A stretch of 64,000 nucleotides of DNA from CAJXSN01 sp947492235. GTDB taxonomy: Bacteria > Pseudomonadota > Alphaproteobacteria > Sphingomonadales > Sphingomonadaceae. The stretch lies in contig NZ_CP170453.1 in assembly GCF_042492175.1 (NCBI RefSeq), positions 992,001 to 1,056,000 of the forward strand, given 5' to 3'. Under the pieces are notes generated by a model. The model ran no database searches. It was given only the letters and a program-made list of their open reading frames with translations, and had not been told where the DNA came from. A program made the translations under genes and the position numbers. Shown here one piece after another: positions 18,419-27,620 of this stretch (positions within the stretch are counted from its first letter, which is position 1; each line of letters opens with the position of its first letter).

Positions 18419-19164
18419 TGACCGACAAGACCCGCTTCCACGCCCTGCCCGATGGCCGCCGAATTGCTTTCCGGTACTCGCCCGCAGCCTCCGGCGACAC
18501 CCGTCCGGCGCTGGTGTTTCTGCCCGGCTATATGTCCGACATGGCTGGCGGCAAGGCAACCGCCCTGTTCGCCCACGCACAGGCCGCCGGGCGCGCGTGC
18601 CTGCTGATGGATTATTCCGGCTGCGGTGAGAGCGACGGGGATTTTGCCGACGGCACGCTCAGCCGGTGGCGGGACGAGGTGCTGGCCCTGATCGATGCGC
18701 ATCTGCACGGGACCGTGGTGGTCATCGGTTCATCCATGGGCGGGTGGCTGATGCTGATGGTCGGCCTTGCCTTGGGCGACCGACTGGCGGGGCTGGGCGG
18801 CATAGCTGCTGCGCCGGACTTCACCGAATGGGGCACGAGCGCGGCTGACAAGGCGACGCTGTCCGCAGGCCAGCCCGTTTTCGCCGATAATCCTTACGGG
18901 CCGGAGCCGACCCCGACCCATCCCGGCTTCTTCGCCGACGGGCAGGCGAACCGGCTGCTGGGCGGTCCCATTCCAATCACCGCGCCGGTTCGCCTGCTGC
19001 ACGGCCAGCAGGACGCCGATGTTCCGTGGGAGATCAGCGTGCGTCTCGCCGAGAAACTGGCGAGCGACGATGTAGTGCTGACCCTTATCAAGGACGGCGA
19101 CCACCGGCTCAGCCGCGAACAGGATATTGCGCGGCTGCTGGAATTGGTGGACGATGTGGCATGA
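18418..19164 (+). CDS. Alpha/beta hydrolase (ABHD10/PPT-like)
   Basis: 248 residues with an intact fold: LPGYMSD oxyanion region, MDYSGCGES, the GSSMGGW nucleophile elbow (Ser about 102), then the Asp in HGQQDADVP and the His in KDGDHRLS. It resembles bacterial relatives of the mitochondrial thioesterase ABHD10, so it is likely an esterase or thioesterase; the substrate is unknown. The start overlaps the M48 stop by one base, and the stop overlaps the LLM start by four. Confidence 0.87.
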   Translation: MTDKTRFHALPDGRRIAFRYSPAASGDTRPALVFLPGYMSDMAGGKATALFAHAQAAGRACLLMDYSGCGESDGDFADGTLSRWRDEVLALIDAHLHGTVVVIGSSMGGWLMLMVGLALGDRLAGLGGIAAAPDFTEWGTSAADKATLSAGQPVFADNPYGPEPTPTHPGFFADGQANRLLGGPIPITAPVRLLHGQQDADVPWEISVRLAEKLASDDVVLTLIKDGDHRLSREQDIARLLELVDDVA

Positions 19165-20156
19165 CCAGACTGTCCGTTCTCGATCTCGTGCCCGTGCGCG
19201 AGGGCCAGACCACCGCGCAGGCGATGGCCGCCACCACCGATCTGGCCCGCGCCGCCGAAGCAGCCGGATGCCACCGGTTCTGGGTGGCCGAGCATCACGC
19301 AATGGCCGGGATTGCAGGCGGCGCAACGTCGGTGGTGCTCGCCCATATCGGCAATGCCACCTCCACCATCCGCATCGGATCGGGCGGCATCATGCTGCCC
19401 AACCACACGCCGTTCGTGATCGCCGAACAGTTCGGCACGCTGGAGGCGCTGTTCCCCGGCCGCGTCGATCTGGGGCTGGGCCGCGCGCCCGGTGCAGGCC
19501 CCGAATTGCAGCGCGCCCTGCGCAAGGATTTGAACGCGGCCTCGCAATATTTCCCGCAGGATGTCGCGGAATTGCAGGCGCTGTTTAGCGGCGAGCCGGA
19601 GCTGCCGGTCAAAGCCACTCCGGGCCTCGGCGCGAACATCGAAATGTGGATGCTGGGCAGCAGCCTGTTCGGCGCGCAGCTGGCCGCAAAGCTGGGACTG
19701 CCCTACGCTTTCGCCAGCCATTTCGCGCCCGATCATCTGGACGCCGCGCTAGAGCTGTATCGCCGCGATTTCCAGCCCCGCGCCTCCCTCGCGCAGCCCT
19801 ATGTCATGCCGGCCATGACGGTGTTCTGCGCCGACACCGAGGAAGAGGCGCAGCTGATCGCCTCCAGCCAGGCGCAGGCCTTCGTCAACCTGCGCACCGG
19901 CACGCCGGGCAAGCTGCCTCCGCCGATCAAGGATTACCGCAGCACCTTGCCTGCGCCCGCCCGGGCCATGCTGGCGCACATGGATCAGGCTGCCGCCATC
20001 GGCACACCCGATCAGGTAGCCGAGAAAATCGCGGCCTTCGTGGCCCGCACAGGCGCGGACGAAATCATCATGTCGGGGGCGACCTTCGAACCCGAAGCCC
20101 GGGCCCGATCGGTTGCATTGACCGTGGCGGCCTGCCGCGAAGCAGTGCCCGCCTGA
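19161..20156 (+). CDS. LLM class flavin-dependent oxidoreductase
   Basis: 331 residues of the luciferase-like monooxygenase fold. LSVLDLVPV at the start and WVAEHHAM are characteristic of the YhbW/MsnO8-like group, as is IRIGSGGIMLPNH. It should use FMN or F420 to oxidise a small organic substrate not identifiable here. The ATG overlaps the upstream stop (ATGA). It is the last gene of the DUF898-M48-hydrolase unit and is followed by a terminator 164 bases on. Confidence 0.88.
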   Translation: MTRLSVLDLVPVREGQTTAQAMAATTDLARAAEAAGCHRFWVAEHHAMAGIAGGATSVVLAHIGNATSTIRIGSGGIMLPNHTPFVIAEQFGTLEALFPGRVDLGLGRAPGAGPELQRALRKDLNAASQYFPQDVAELQALFSGEPELPVKATPGLGANIEMWMLGSSLFGAQLAAKLGLPYAFASHFAPDHLDAALELYRRDFQPRASLAQPYVMPAMTVFCADTEEEAQLIASSQAQAFVNLRTGTPGKLPPPIKDYRSTLPAPARAMLAHMDQAAAIGTPDQVAEKIAAFVARTGADEIIMSGATFEPEARARSVALTVAACREAVPA

Positions 20157-20319
20157 ACCGAACGGGCCCGGGTCTGCCGCCCGGTTTGTTGCAGCCGGGC
20201 CAAAGGCAGGACGGGTAAAGGTGACAGCGCTTGGGGGAAGGGAGAGCCCCTGCAGCGAGGGAGACCGTCTGCAGAAACCAGCCAGTTGCGCCGTCACAGT
20301 GAGGTTATAGCGGCCAATG

Positions 20320-20350
20320 CCGGCACGCGGGCGCTTGCCGGGAATTTTTT
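20320..20350 (+). terminator. Rho-independent terminator before the GDH gene
   Basis: CCGGCA (20320-20325) pairs with TGCCGG (20336-20341) across a 10-base loop, followed by GAA and six T (20345-20350). It ends the LLM operon. The 20157-20319 stretch has another hairpin (GCCCGG at 20179-20184, CCGGGC at 20195-20200) with no T tract and no gene that I can see. Confidence 0.7.
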
Positions 20351-20367
20351 CACCGGGCCGACAACGC

Positions 20368-20394
20368 TTGCCGCACCCCGCGCAACATTATAAC
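20368..20394 (+). promoter_or_regulatory. Possible promoter of the NAD-GDH gene
   Basis: TTGCCG (20368-20373) and TATAAC (20389-20394) resemble -35 and -10 boxes, but the 15-base spacing is short. The position, after the terminator and about 50 bases before the ATG, fits. Confidence 0.35.
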
Positions 20395-20447
20395 AAGCAG
20401 CGCAGAGTCAGGCCCGAGCCCGGACCTGTCAGGGAGCATGCTGCCCG

Positions 20448-23400
20448 ATGGGTTCCACAACTGCCGCCGCCAATCGTTCCGACCCCGCGCTGGAGACTGC
20501 TTTGCAGGCCGCACTGGCCAAGCGTCTGAAGGCCTCCCTTCTGCCCGGCGACGCGCCGTTCTCGAAAGCCGAGCTGGATGCGGCATCGCGGTTCCTGCTG
20601 GGGGCAGCGATCCGGCGTCCGGCGGATGAAACGGCCCTGTCGCTGGCGTCGGAAACCGGTGAACGGCGCTTCCTGCGCATCGCCATCGTCAATAACGACA
20701 TGCCGTTTCTGGTCGATTCGGTGGCGGCCACGCTGGCGGGGCACGGGCTGATCATCGATCGCCTGATCCACCCGGTTCTGCCGGTGGAGCGCGATCCGGA
20801 CGGCGCGCTGACCAGCCTGTCGCCCAAGGGCAAGACGCCATTGCGCGAATCGATGATCTACCTGGAAACAGACCGGGTCGACGCCAAGACCCGGAGAACA
20901 ATCGAGAAGGCACTGCGCGAAACGCTGAACGATGTGCGGGCCGCAGTGCGCGACTGGCCACAGGCTCAGGAAGCGATGGCCGCCGATGCCCGCGCAATCC
21001 GGGCCAGCGAAGCGGCCTCTCCCGAAGCCGAAGAAGGCGCGGCCTTGCTCGAATGGCTCAACAGCGGGATGCTGACCCAGCTCGGCCATGTCACCCGCCA
21101 CCGCGACGGCAGCCACTCCGATCTGCTGGGGATTTGCCGCCGAAGCGCCAAACAGATTTTGGCCGAAGAGTCGTATGATCGCGCGTTTGCGTGGTTCGAT
21201 CGCAAGGGCGACACGATCCGCCAGCCGCTGGTGATCAAGGCGAACCGGGTATCCAATGTCCATCGCCGCGTGCCGCTGGACCTGTTCATCGTCCCCCGCC
21301 GCGATGCCAAGGGCAAGACCGAGGCCCTGTCGATCCACGCGGGCGTATGGACCAGTGCCGCCTTGGCCGCTCCGCCCGCAGCGGTGCCGCGCCTGCGCGC
21401 GCAGATGGCGTCGCTCATGGAAGAACTGGATTTCGATCCCGGGGGCCATGCGGGCAAGGCTCTGGTCCACGCGCTGACCAGCCTGCCGCATGATTTGCTG
21501 GTCGGTTTCGAGACGCATGATCTGGAGCGCATTGCCACCACCATGATGAGCCTGGTGGACCGCCCGCGCGCGCGCATCGCATTGGTCGAGGCACCGCTGG
21601 CCCGTCATATATTCGCCTTCGCATGGCTGCCCCGCGACACGATGTCGACCGCGCTCCGCCACCAGATCACCGCGATGCTGGAAGAAACCACCGGAGCGAA
21701 ATTGCTCGATTGGGGGCTGGAAGTAGAGGGCGGCACGCTGGCCATGCTGCGCTTCGTGCTCGACAACCGCGCCCATCGCCGCAAGGTGGACGAGGCCGTG
21801 GTCGAGGAACGGCTGCAGGCGATGCTGCGCGGCTGGGGAGAGGCCGTCGAGACCGAGCTGGGCGAAATGGTCTCCGCTCAGCGCGCAGCGGCCCTCACCA
21901 TGCGCTATGGCAGCGGCTTCTCCGCCGCCTACCGCGCCCGCTACGGCCCGCGCGAAGCGGCCATGGATATCGACTATCTGCGCCGTCTGTCGGGCCGCGA
22001 AGGGGCCGAGGACGGTGCCGGAGAACGCAGCGCGCGGCTGTATCATCTCGACGGCGATCCGCAGGACCGGATGCGGCTGAAAGTGTATCAACACCAGGGC
22101 AGCCTGCCGCTATCCGATGCGGTGCCCGAGCTGGAGAATTTCGGCTTCCGCGTGATGGAGGAAATCCCCAATCCGGTGGAAGGCGGTGAGCTGGGCACGG
22201 TGCATGATTTCCTGCTGGAAACCCTGCCCGGCATCGACAGCGCCACCGTGCTGAAGCGGGCGGACCAGATCGAGCCGGCAATCACTGCCGTCCTGAACGA
22301 CCGGGCCGAGGACGATGCGTTTAACCGTCTGGTGGTGGCCGCCGATATGGGCGCGCGCGAGGCGGAATGGCTGCGCGCGATCTACCGCTATCTGCGCCAG
22401 ACGGGCATGGGCTTCACGATCTATACCGTGGTCGATGCCCTCGCTCGCGCGCCGCAGGTCACGCAGGCGCTGCTCGGCCTGTTCACCGCGATGCACGATC
22501 CCGCCTTCTCCGGTGACCGCGAGAAAGCCATCAGGGATGCACAAGGCGCGATCAAATCCGGGCTGTCCAAGGTGGCGGCGATCAATGACGACCGCCTGCT
22601 GCGCCTCTATCACGGGGTGATACTGGCCATGCTGCGGACCAATGCCTTCGCATGCACCGATACACAGGGCGGCCAGACAGCGCTCGCCTTCAAGCTCGAA
22701 TCCGCGAAGGTTCCGGGGCTGCCCCGCCCGCTGCCGTGGCGCGAGATATTCGTCTATTCCCGCCGGGTGGAGGGCATCCATCTGCGCTCCGGCCCGGTGG
22801 CGCGCGGGGGCCTGCGCTGGTCAGACAGGCGCGACGATTTCCGCACCGAAATTCTCGGCCTGATGAAAGCCCAGCGGGTGAAGAACGCCGTCATCGTGCC
22901 GAGCGGCGCGAAGGGCGGATTCTATCCCAAGCAATTGCCCGATCCCGCGACCGACCGCGAAGGCTGGGCCGCCGAGGGGCAGGCCAGCTACGAAGTGTTT
23001 ATCCGCACGCTTCTCTCGATCACCGACAATCTGGATGGCGACAAGGTCCTGCATCCGGAAGGCGTTGTGATCCGCGACGGGGCCGACCCCTATTTCGTGG
23101 TCGCGGCGGACAAGGGCACTGCAAAATTCAGCGATGTCGCCAATGCCATCGCGATGGAGCGCGGTTTCTGGCTGGGCGATGCCTTCGCCAGCGGCGGGTC
23201 CAACGGTTATGACCACAAGGCGATGGGCATCACCGCGCGCGGTGCGTGGGTGTCGGTCCAGCGCCATTTCCGGGAAATGGGCGTGGACGTGCAGACCGAT
23301 CCGGTCAGCGTGGTCGGCTGCGGCGATATGTCGGGCGATGTGTTCGGCAACGGCATGCTGCTGTCCAAATCACTGCGCCTGCTGGCCGCGTTCGATCACC

Positions 23401-25211
23401 GGCATATCTTCATCGATCCCGATCCGGATCCGGCGAAAAGCTGGAAAGAGCGCAGCCGGATGTTCGCCCTGCCCCGCTCCAGCTGGGACGATTACAACCG
23501 CGACGTGATGTCCAAGGGCGGCGGCATTTTCCCGCGCAGCGCCAAGTCGATCAAGCTGAGCAAGGCAGCTCAAAAGGCACTCGGCGTCGATCAGGCCGAA
23601 TGGGACCCCGAAGCGCTGATCTCGGCCATCCTGAAGGCGCCGGTCGACCTGCTGTGGTTCGGCGGCATCGGCACCTATGTGAAGGCGGAGACGCAGAACA
23701 ACATTCAGGTCGGCGATCCGGCCAATGATGCCTTGCGGGTCGATGCGCGTGATGTGCGCGCCAAGGTCATCGGCGAGGGGGCCAATCTGGGCATCACCCA
23801 GGCCGGCCGCATCGAGTTCTCGCTGAAAGGCGCGAGCGGCACCGGCGGACGCATCAACACCGACTTCATCGACAACTCGGCGGGCGTCGATTGCTCGGAC
23901 AACGAGGTGAATATCAAGATCGGTCTGGCCGCCGCCCAGCGCAGCGGCAAGCTGAGCGAGAAGCGCCGCAATACGCTGCTGGAATCGATGACCGATGACG
24001 TCGCCGAGATTGTGCTGGAAGACAATCGTCTGCAGGCGCTCGCCCTGTCGATTGCCGAGCATGGCGGCGCGGGCACGACCGGTTCCTTCATTCGCCTGAT
24101 GGAAACGCTGGAGGAAAGCGGCGATCTGGATCGCCAGACCGAAGGTCTGCCCGACAATGAGACCCTGGTCCGCCGCGCGGGCGATGGCAGCGGGCTGACC
24201 CGCCCCGAACTCGCCGTCCTGCTGTCGAGCGCGAAACTGGTGCTGCAGGATGCCATCGAGGCGAGCACGCTGCCCGATGATCCGGCCATGCACGAACCGC
24301 TGGTGGCCTATTTCCCGTCCGCCATGCGCAAGAAATATGCGGCCGAAATCGGTGACCATCGCCTCAAACGTGAAATCGCGGCGACCGGGCTGGCCAATCG
24401 GATCATCAACCGGATGGGGATCATCCATCCCTTCGAACTGGCCGAGGAAGAGGGCGTCAGTCTGGCCGAAGTCGCCGTGGCCTTTGTAGCCACGGAACGC
24501 CTGCTGGGGATGGACGCGCATTGGAGCGCGCTGGAAGAAGGCGCCATGCCCGAGGCGACACGGCTGCACCTGTTCGATCAGGTCGCCGCCGGAATGCGCA
24601 TCCATATGGGCGACGTCCTGCGCGCCTGCGGGGACAATACCAGCCCGTCGGACATTATTGCCGCGCTGGAAAAACAGGTCGGCGATCTGACCCATGGCAC
24701 CGACAATCTTCTGGGCGAGGAAAACCGCCGTCGCTCAGCCCGGATGCGCTCCGAATTCACCGCCGATGGTGCGCCCAAAGAGGCAGCGGCCGCAGCGGCC
24801 CTGCTGTTCGACCTCGACGGTATCATGGGCCTTGCCCGCCTGTCGCGCGATCTCGATGTCGATCCGCGCTCGCTCACCTGCGCCTTTACCGAACTGGGCG
24901 AACGGATGGGGCTCGACTGGGCGCAGGGTACGGCTGCGCTGATGAACCCCTCCGATGTATGGGAGCGTTTGCTGGTCGCAGGCCTCGCAAGGGATTTCCA
25001 GCAGATGCGGTTCGATTTCCTGAAGCGCCTCTTGCGGCGCAAGGGGGCGAAGGACGATCCCTCTGCAGCGGTCAGCGATTGGGCCGAGGCCAATGCAGCG
25101 GCGATCCGGCAATTCGGTTCGATGATTGGCCGCGCGCAGAGCCACACGCCGGTCGCACCTGCCATGCTGGCGCAAATTGCCAGCCAGGCGCGCAATCTCC
25201 TGGCGCGCTGA
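20448..25211 (+). CDS. gdh: NAD-specific glutamate dehydrogenase, large (~180 kDa) type
   Basis: 1587 residues, the usual size of the GDH-180 family. The N-terminal regulatory half includes the ACT-like segment around FLRIAIVNNDMPFLVDSVAATL. The catalytic core contains GGLRWSDRRDDFRTE and VPSGAKGGFYPK, and the Rossmann part has GCGDMSGDVFGN. It interconverts glutamate and 2-oxoglutarate with NAD, mainly in the catabolic direction in known members. It stands alone behind a terminator and a weak promoter candidate. Together with GlnE in this window it frames glutamate/glutamine balance. Confidence 0.95.
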   Translation: MGSTTAAANRSDPALETALQAALAKRLKASLLPGDAPFSKAELDAASRFLLGAAIRRPADETALSLASETGERRFLRIAIVNNDMPFLVDSVAATLAGHGLIIDRLIHPVLPVERDPDGALTSLSPKGKTPLRESMIYLETDRVDAKTRRTIEKALRETLNDVRAAVRDWPQAQEAMAADARAIRASEAASPEAEEGAALLEWLNSGMLTQLGHVTRHRDGSHSDLLGICRRSAKQILAEESYDRAFAWFDRKGDTIRQPLVIKANRVSNVHRRVPLDLFIVPRRDAKGKTEALSIHAGVWTSAALAAPPAAVPRLRAQMASLMEELDFDPGGHAGKALVHALTSLPHDLLVGFETHDLERIATTMMSLVDRPRARIALVEAPLARHIFAFAWLPRDTMSTALRHQITAMLEETTGAKLLDWGLEVEGGTLAMLRFVLDNRAHRRKVDEAVVEERLQAMLRGWGEAVETELGEMVSAQRAAALTMRYGSGFSAAYRARYGPREAAMDIDYLRRLSGREGAEDGAGERSARLYHLDGDPQDRMRLKVYQHQGSLPLSDAVPELENFGFRVMEEIPNPVEGGELGTVHDFLLETLPGIDSATVLKRADQIEPAITAVLNDRAEDDAFNRLVVAADMGAREAEWLRAIYRYLRQTGMGFTIYTVVDALARAPQVTQALLGLFTAMHDPAFSGDREKAIRDAQGAIKSGLSKVAAINDDRLLRLYHGVILAMLRTNAFACTDTQGGQTALAFKLESAKVPGLPRPLPWREIFVYSRRVEGIHLRSGPVARGGLRWSDRRDDFRTEILGLMKAQRVKNAVIVPSGAKGGFYPKQLPDPATDREGWAAEGQASYEVFIRTLLSITDNLDGDKVLHPEGVVIRDGADPYFVVAADKGTAKFSDVANAIAMERGFWLGDAFASGGSNGYDHKAMGITARGAWVSVQRHFREMGVDVQTDPVSVVGCGDMSGDVFGNGMLLSKSLRLLAAFDHRHIFIDPDPDPAKSWKERSRMFALPRSSWDDYNRDVMSKGGGIFPRSAKSIKLSKAAQKALGVDQAEWDPEALISAILKAPVDLLWFGGIGTYVKAETQNNIQVGDPANDALRVDARDVRAKVIGEGANLGITQAGRIEFSLKGASGTGGRINTDFIDNSAGVDCSDNEVNIKIGLAAAQRSGKLSEKRRNTLLESMTDDVAEIVLEDNRLQALALSIAEHGGAGTTGSFIRLMETLEESGDLDRQTEGLPDNETLVRRAGDGSGLTRPELAVLLSSAKLVLQDAIEASTLPDDPAMHEPLVAYFPSAMRKKYAAEIGDHRLKREIAATGLANRIINRMGIIHPFELAEEEGVSLAEVAVAFVATERLLGMDAHWSALEEGAMPEATRLHLFDQVAAGMRIHMGDVLRACGDNTSPSDIIAALEKQVGDLTHGTDNLLGEENRRRSARMRSEFTADGAPKEAAAAAALLFDLDGIMGLARLSRDLDVDPRSLTCAFTELGERMGLDWAQGTAALMNPSDVWERLLVAGLARDFQQMRFDFLKRLLRRKGAKDDPSAAVSDWAEANAAAIRQFGSMIGRAQSHTPVAPAMLAQIASQARNLLAR

Positions 25212-25281
25212 CCGGCACTGACCCCGCGCTGACATCCGTGCTTGCTTGACCAAAGCTTCTGCGCAGGACATTCCCGCGGGC

Positions 25282-26508
25282 ATGAACCATGCAGATGTCG
25301 TCATCGTAGGATCGGGCCATGGCGGAGCACAGGCCGCCATCGCTCTGCGTCAAAAGGGGTTTGCCGGCAGCATCGCCGTGCTGACCCGGGACAAGGAACT
25401 GCCCTACGAGCGCCCGCCGCTGTCGAAGGATTATCTCGCGGGCGAAAAGCCGTTCGAGAAAATCCAGCTGCGGCCGGAGAAATTCTGGGCCGACAAGGAT
25501 ATCACGCTTCTATCCGGGCGGACGGTGACGCTGATCGACGCAGCGGCCAAACAGGTGGAATGCGGCGATGATTATACGATCGGCTATGGCAGCCTGATCT
25601 GGGCAGCAGGGGGCAATGCCCGCCGCTTGCCCTGCCCCGGTGCCGACTTTCGCAATGTCCACACGATACGCGGCCGCGCCGATACCGACCGGCTGCGCGC
25701 CGATATCGAAGGCGGAGCGCGGCGCGCGGTGATTGTCGGCGGCGGCTATATCGGGCTGGAAGCCGCAGCGGTGATGCGCAAGCGCAATATGGAGGTAACC
25801 GTGCTGGAAGCGCAGGACCGGGTGCTGGCCCGCGTTGCCGGGCCGGACCTGTCCGATTTCTACGCCGCAGAGCACCGGGCCCACGGGGTGGACCTGCGCC
25901 TCAATGCGCAATTGGAAGCTATCCTGGGCGAAGGCGACCGTGCCACTGCCGTGAAGCTGGCCGATGGCGAGGAAATCCCCGCCGATATCGTCGTCTTCGG
26001 GGTGGGTATCGTGCCCTCCATCGGTCCGCTGATCGCCGCCGGGGCTTCCGGGTCGAACGGGGTGGATGTGGACGATTTCTGCCGCACCAGTCTGGAGGAC
26101 GTCTACGCCATCGGCGACTGCGCAGCCCACGCCAATAATTTTGCCGGAGGCGCCGTGGTCCGCCTGGAATCGGTCCAGAACGCCAATGACATGGCCAATG
26201 TCGCCGCCGCCGCGATCTGCGGCGATGCCAAGCCCTACCATGCGGTCCCGTGGTTCTGGTCCAACCAGTATGATCTGCGCCTGCAAACGGTCGGCCTGTC
26301 GCTCGGCTATGACGCGACGGTCCTGCGCGGCGATCCGGCAGAGCGCAGCTTTACCGTGGTCTATCTGCGCGAGGGCCGCGTGCTGGCGCTCGATTGCGTG
26401 AACCGGACCAAGGATTATGCGCAGGGGCGCAAATTGGTCGAGGCCGGGCTGGTCGCCGCGCCCGAAGACCTCGCCGATATCGAGCGCCCGCTGAAAGAAC
26501 TGCTCTAG
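25282..26508 (+). CDS. FAD-dependent ferredoxin/rubredoxin reductase-like oxidoreductase
   Basis: 408 residues. Two dinucleotide folds are seen: VVIVGSGHGGAQAA for FAD at the N-terminus and VIVGGGYIGLEAA for NAD(P)H near residue 150, then the second FAD motif YAIGDCA near 280 and a reductase C-terminal domain. ERPPLSKDYL is typical of the ferredoxin reductases that serve P450s and dioxygenases. A TTG 36 bases earlier is an alternative start; neither has a strong ribosome site. No ferredoxin gene is adjacent. Its stop shares the CTAG sequence with the queG stop on the other strand. The CYP153 gene 3.5 kb away is a possible client. Confidence 0.86.
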   Translation: MNHADVVIVGSGHGGAQAAIALRQKGFAGSIAVLTRDKELPYERPPLSKDYLAGEKPFEKIQLRPEKFWADKDITLLSGRTVTLIDAAAKQVECGDDYTIGYGSLIWAAGGNARRLPCPGADFRNVHTIRGRADTDRLRADIEGGARRAVIVGGGYIGLEAAAVMRKRNMEVTVLEAQDRVLARVAGPDLSDFYAAEHRAHGVDLRLNAQLEAILGEGDRATAVKLADGEEIPADIVVFGVGIVPSIGPLIAAGASGSNGVDVDDFCRTSLEDVYAIGDCAAHANNFAGGAVVRLESVQNANDMANVAAAAICGDAKPYHAVPWFWSNQYDLRLQTVGLSLGYDATVLRGDPAERSFTVVYLREGRVLALDCVNRTKDYAQGRKLVEAGLVAAPEDLADIERPLKELL

Positions 26509-27575
26509 AGCGCCGAAAGGCGTGCAGCGGCCCAGTCGGCTGCTTCGGCCACCACCGGATCGGCATCGCTGCGCAGCGCCTCGACTGGCGCGGATAACGC
26601 CGCATCCGCACTGTTGCCCGCCGCGATCAGGCAGTTGCGGACGAAGCGGTTGCGCCCGATGCGCTTGATCGGAGAGCCGGAGAACAGCGCCCGGAAGGCC
26701 GCATCGTCCAGGCCCAGAAAATCCGCCAACTGCGGCGCGATCAATTCCTCTCGCGGCGCAAAGGCTTTGTGCCGCGCGGCGCTATCGGCGAATTTGTTCC
26801 ACGGGCACACCGCCAGACAATCGTCGCAGCCATAGATGCGGTTACCCATGGCCGCGCGGAATTCCTCGGGGATCGGTCCGGAATGCTCGATTGTGAGATA
26901 GGAAATGCAGCGCCGCGCATCGAGTTGATAAGGCGCGGGAAACGCCTTGGTCGGGCAGGCCGTCTGGCAGGCATTGCAGGACCCGCATCGGTCCGAATGC
27001 AGCACATCGGGCGCGAAGGGCAGCGTGGAGTAGATCGCGCCCAGAAACAGCCAGTTGCCATGCTCACGGCTGACGACATTGGTGTGCTTGCCCTGCCAGC
27101 CGAGCCCCGCAGCCTCGGCCAGAGGCTTTTCCATAACCGGCGCAGTATCGACGAACACCTTCAGAGCGCTTTCCGGTTCACGCTCCACCAGCCAGCGGGC
27201 GAGCGCCTTCAGCGCCTTCTTCACCGTATCGTGATAATCGCGGCCTTGGGCATAGACCGAGATCCGCGCCCGGTCGCCCGCGCCTTCCAGCGCCATCGGA
27301 TCGATGTCCGGCGTGTAGGCCATGCCCAGCGCAATCACGCTGCGCGCCTCGGGCCACATGGATTGCGGGCCCTGCCGCACATCGGCGCGGTCTTCCATCC
27401 AGCCCATATCGCCGTGATGCCCCGCCGCGATCCAGTCATGCAGCCGACGCGCGCGCTCCGGATCGTCCTGCGCCGAGGCAAATCCGACAGAGACAAAGCC
27501 CAGCTCCTGCGCCCGCTGGACGAGCGCAGTACGCAGTTTATCGTAAGCGTCAGAGGTTGATGCGGCGTTTACCAT
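26505..27575 (-). CDS. queG: Epoxyqueuosine reductase
   Basis: 356 residues. Two 4Fe-4S clusters are bound by CGSCNACQTACP and CDDCLAVCPW, placed as in QueG, and the cobalamin-binding N-terminal domain is complete. The C-terminal HEAT-like end is present. QueG reduces epoxyqueuosine to queuosine at the wobble base of GUN-anticodon tRNAs. It is convergent with the flavoprotein (stops overlapping in CTAG) and divergent from the ABC transporter with only 45 bases between. Confidence 0.95.
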   Translation of the reverse strand: MVNAASTSDAYDKLRTALVQRAQELGFVSVGFASAQDDPERARRLHDWIAAGHHGDMGWMEDRADVRQGPQSMWPEARSVIALGMAYTPDIDPMALEGAGDRARISVYAQGRDYHDTVKKALKALARWLVEREPESALKVFVDTAPVMEKPLAEAAGLGWQGKHTNVVSREHGNWLFLGAIYSTLPFAPDVLHSDRCGSCNACQTACPTKAFPAPYQLDARRCISYLTIEHSGPIPEEFRAAMGNRIYGCDDCLAVCPWNKFADSAARHKAFAPREELIAPQLADFLGLDDAAFRALFSGSPIKRIGRNRFVRNCLIAAGNSADAALSAPVEALRSDADPVVAEAADWAAARLSAL

Positions 27576-27620
27576 AGACAGGGGCCATCCCGTTCACGCC
27601 TTGGAGGTAATTGCCCGCTC

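Noticed and set aside
20179..20200. GCCCGG/CCGGGC hairpin after the LLM oxidoreductase gene considered as a terminator
   Set aside because: It has no T tract; the better terminator is at 20320-20350.
20388..22094. 568-codon minus-strand frame opposite the GDH gene
   Set aside because: It is antisense to a well-supported enzyme, with no recognisable domain.
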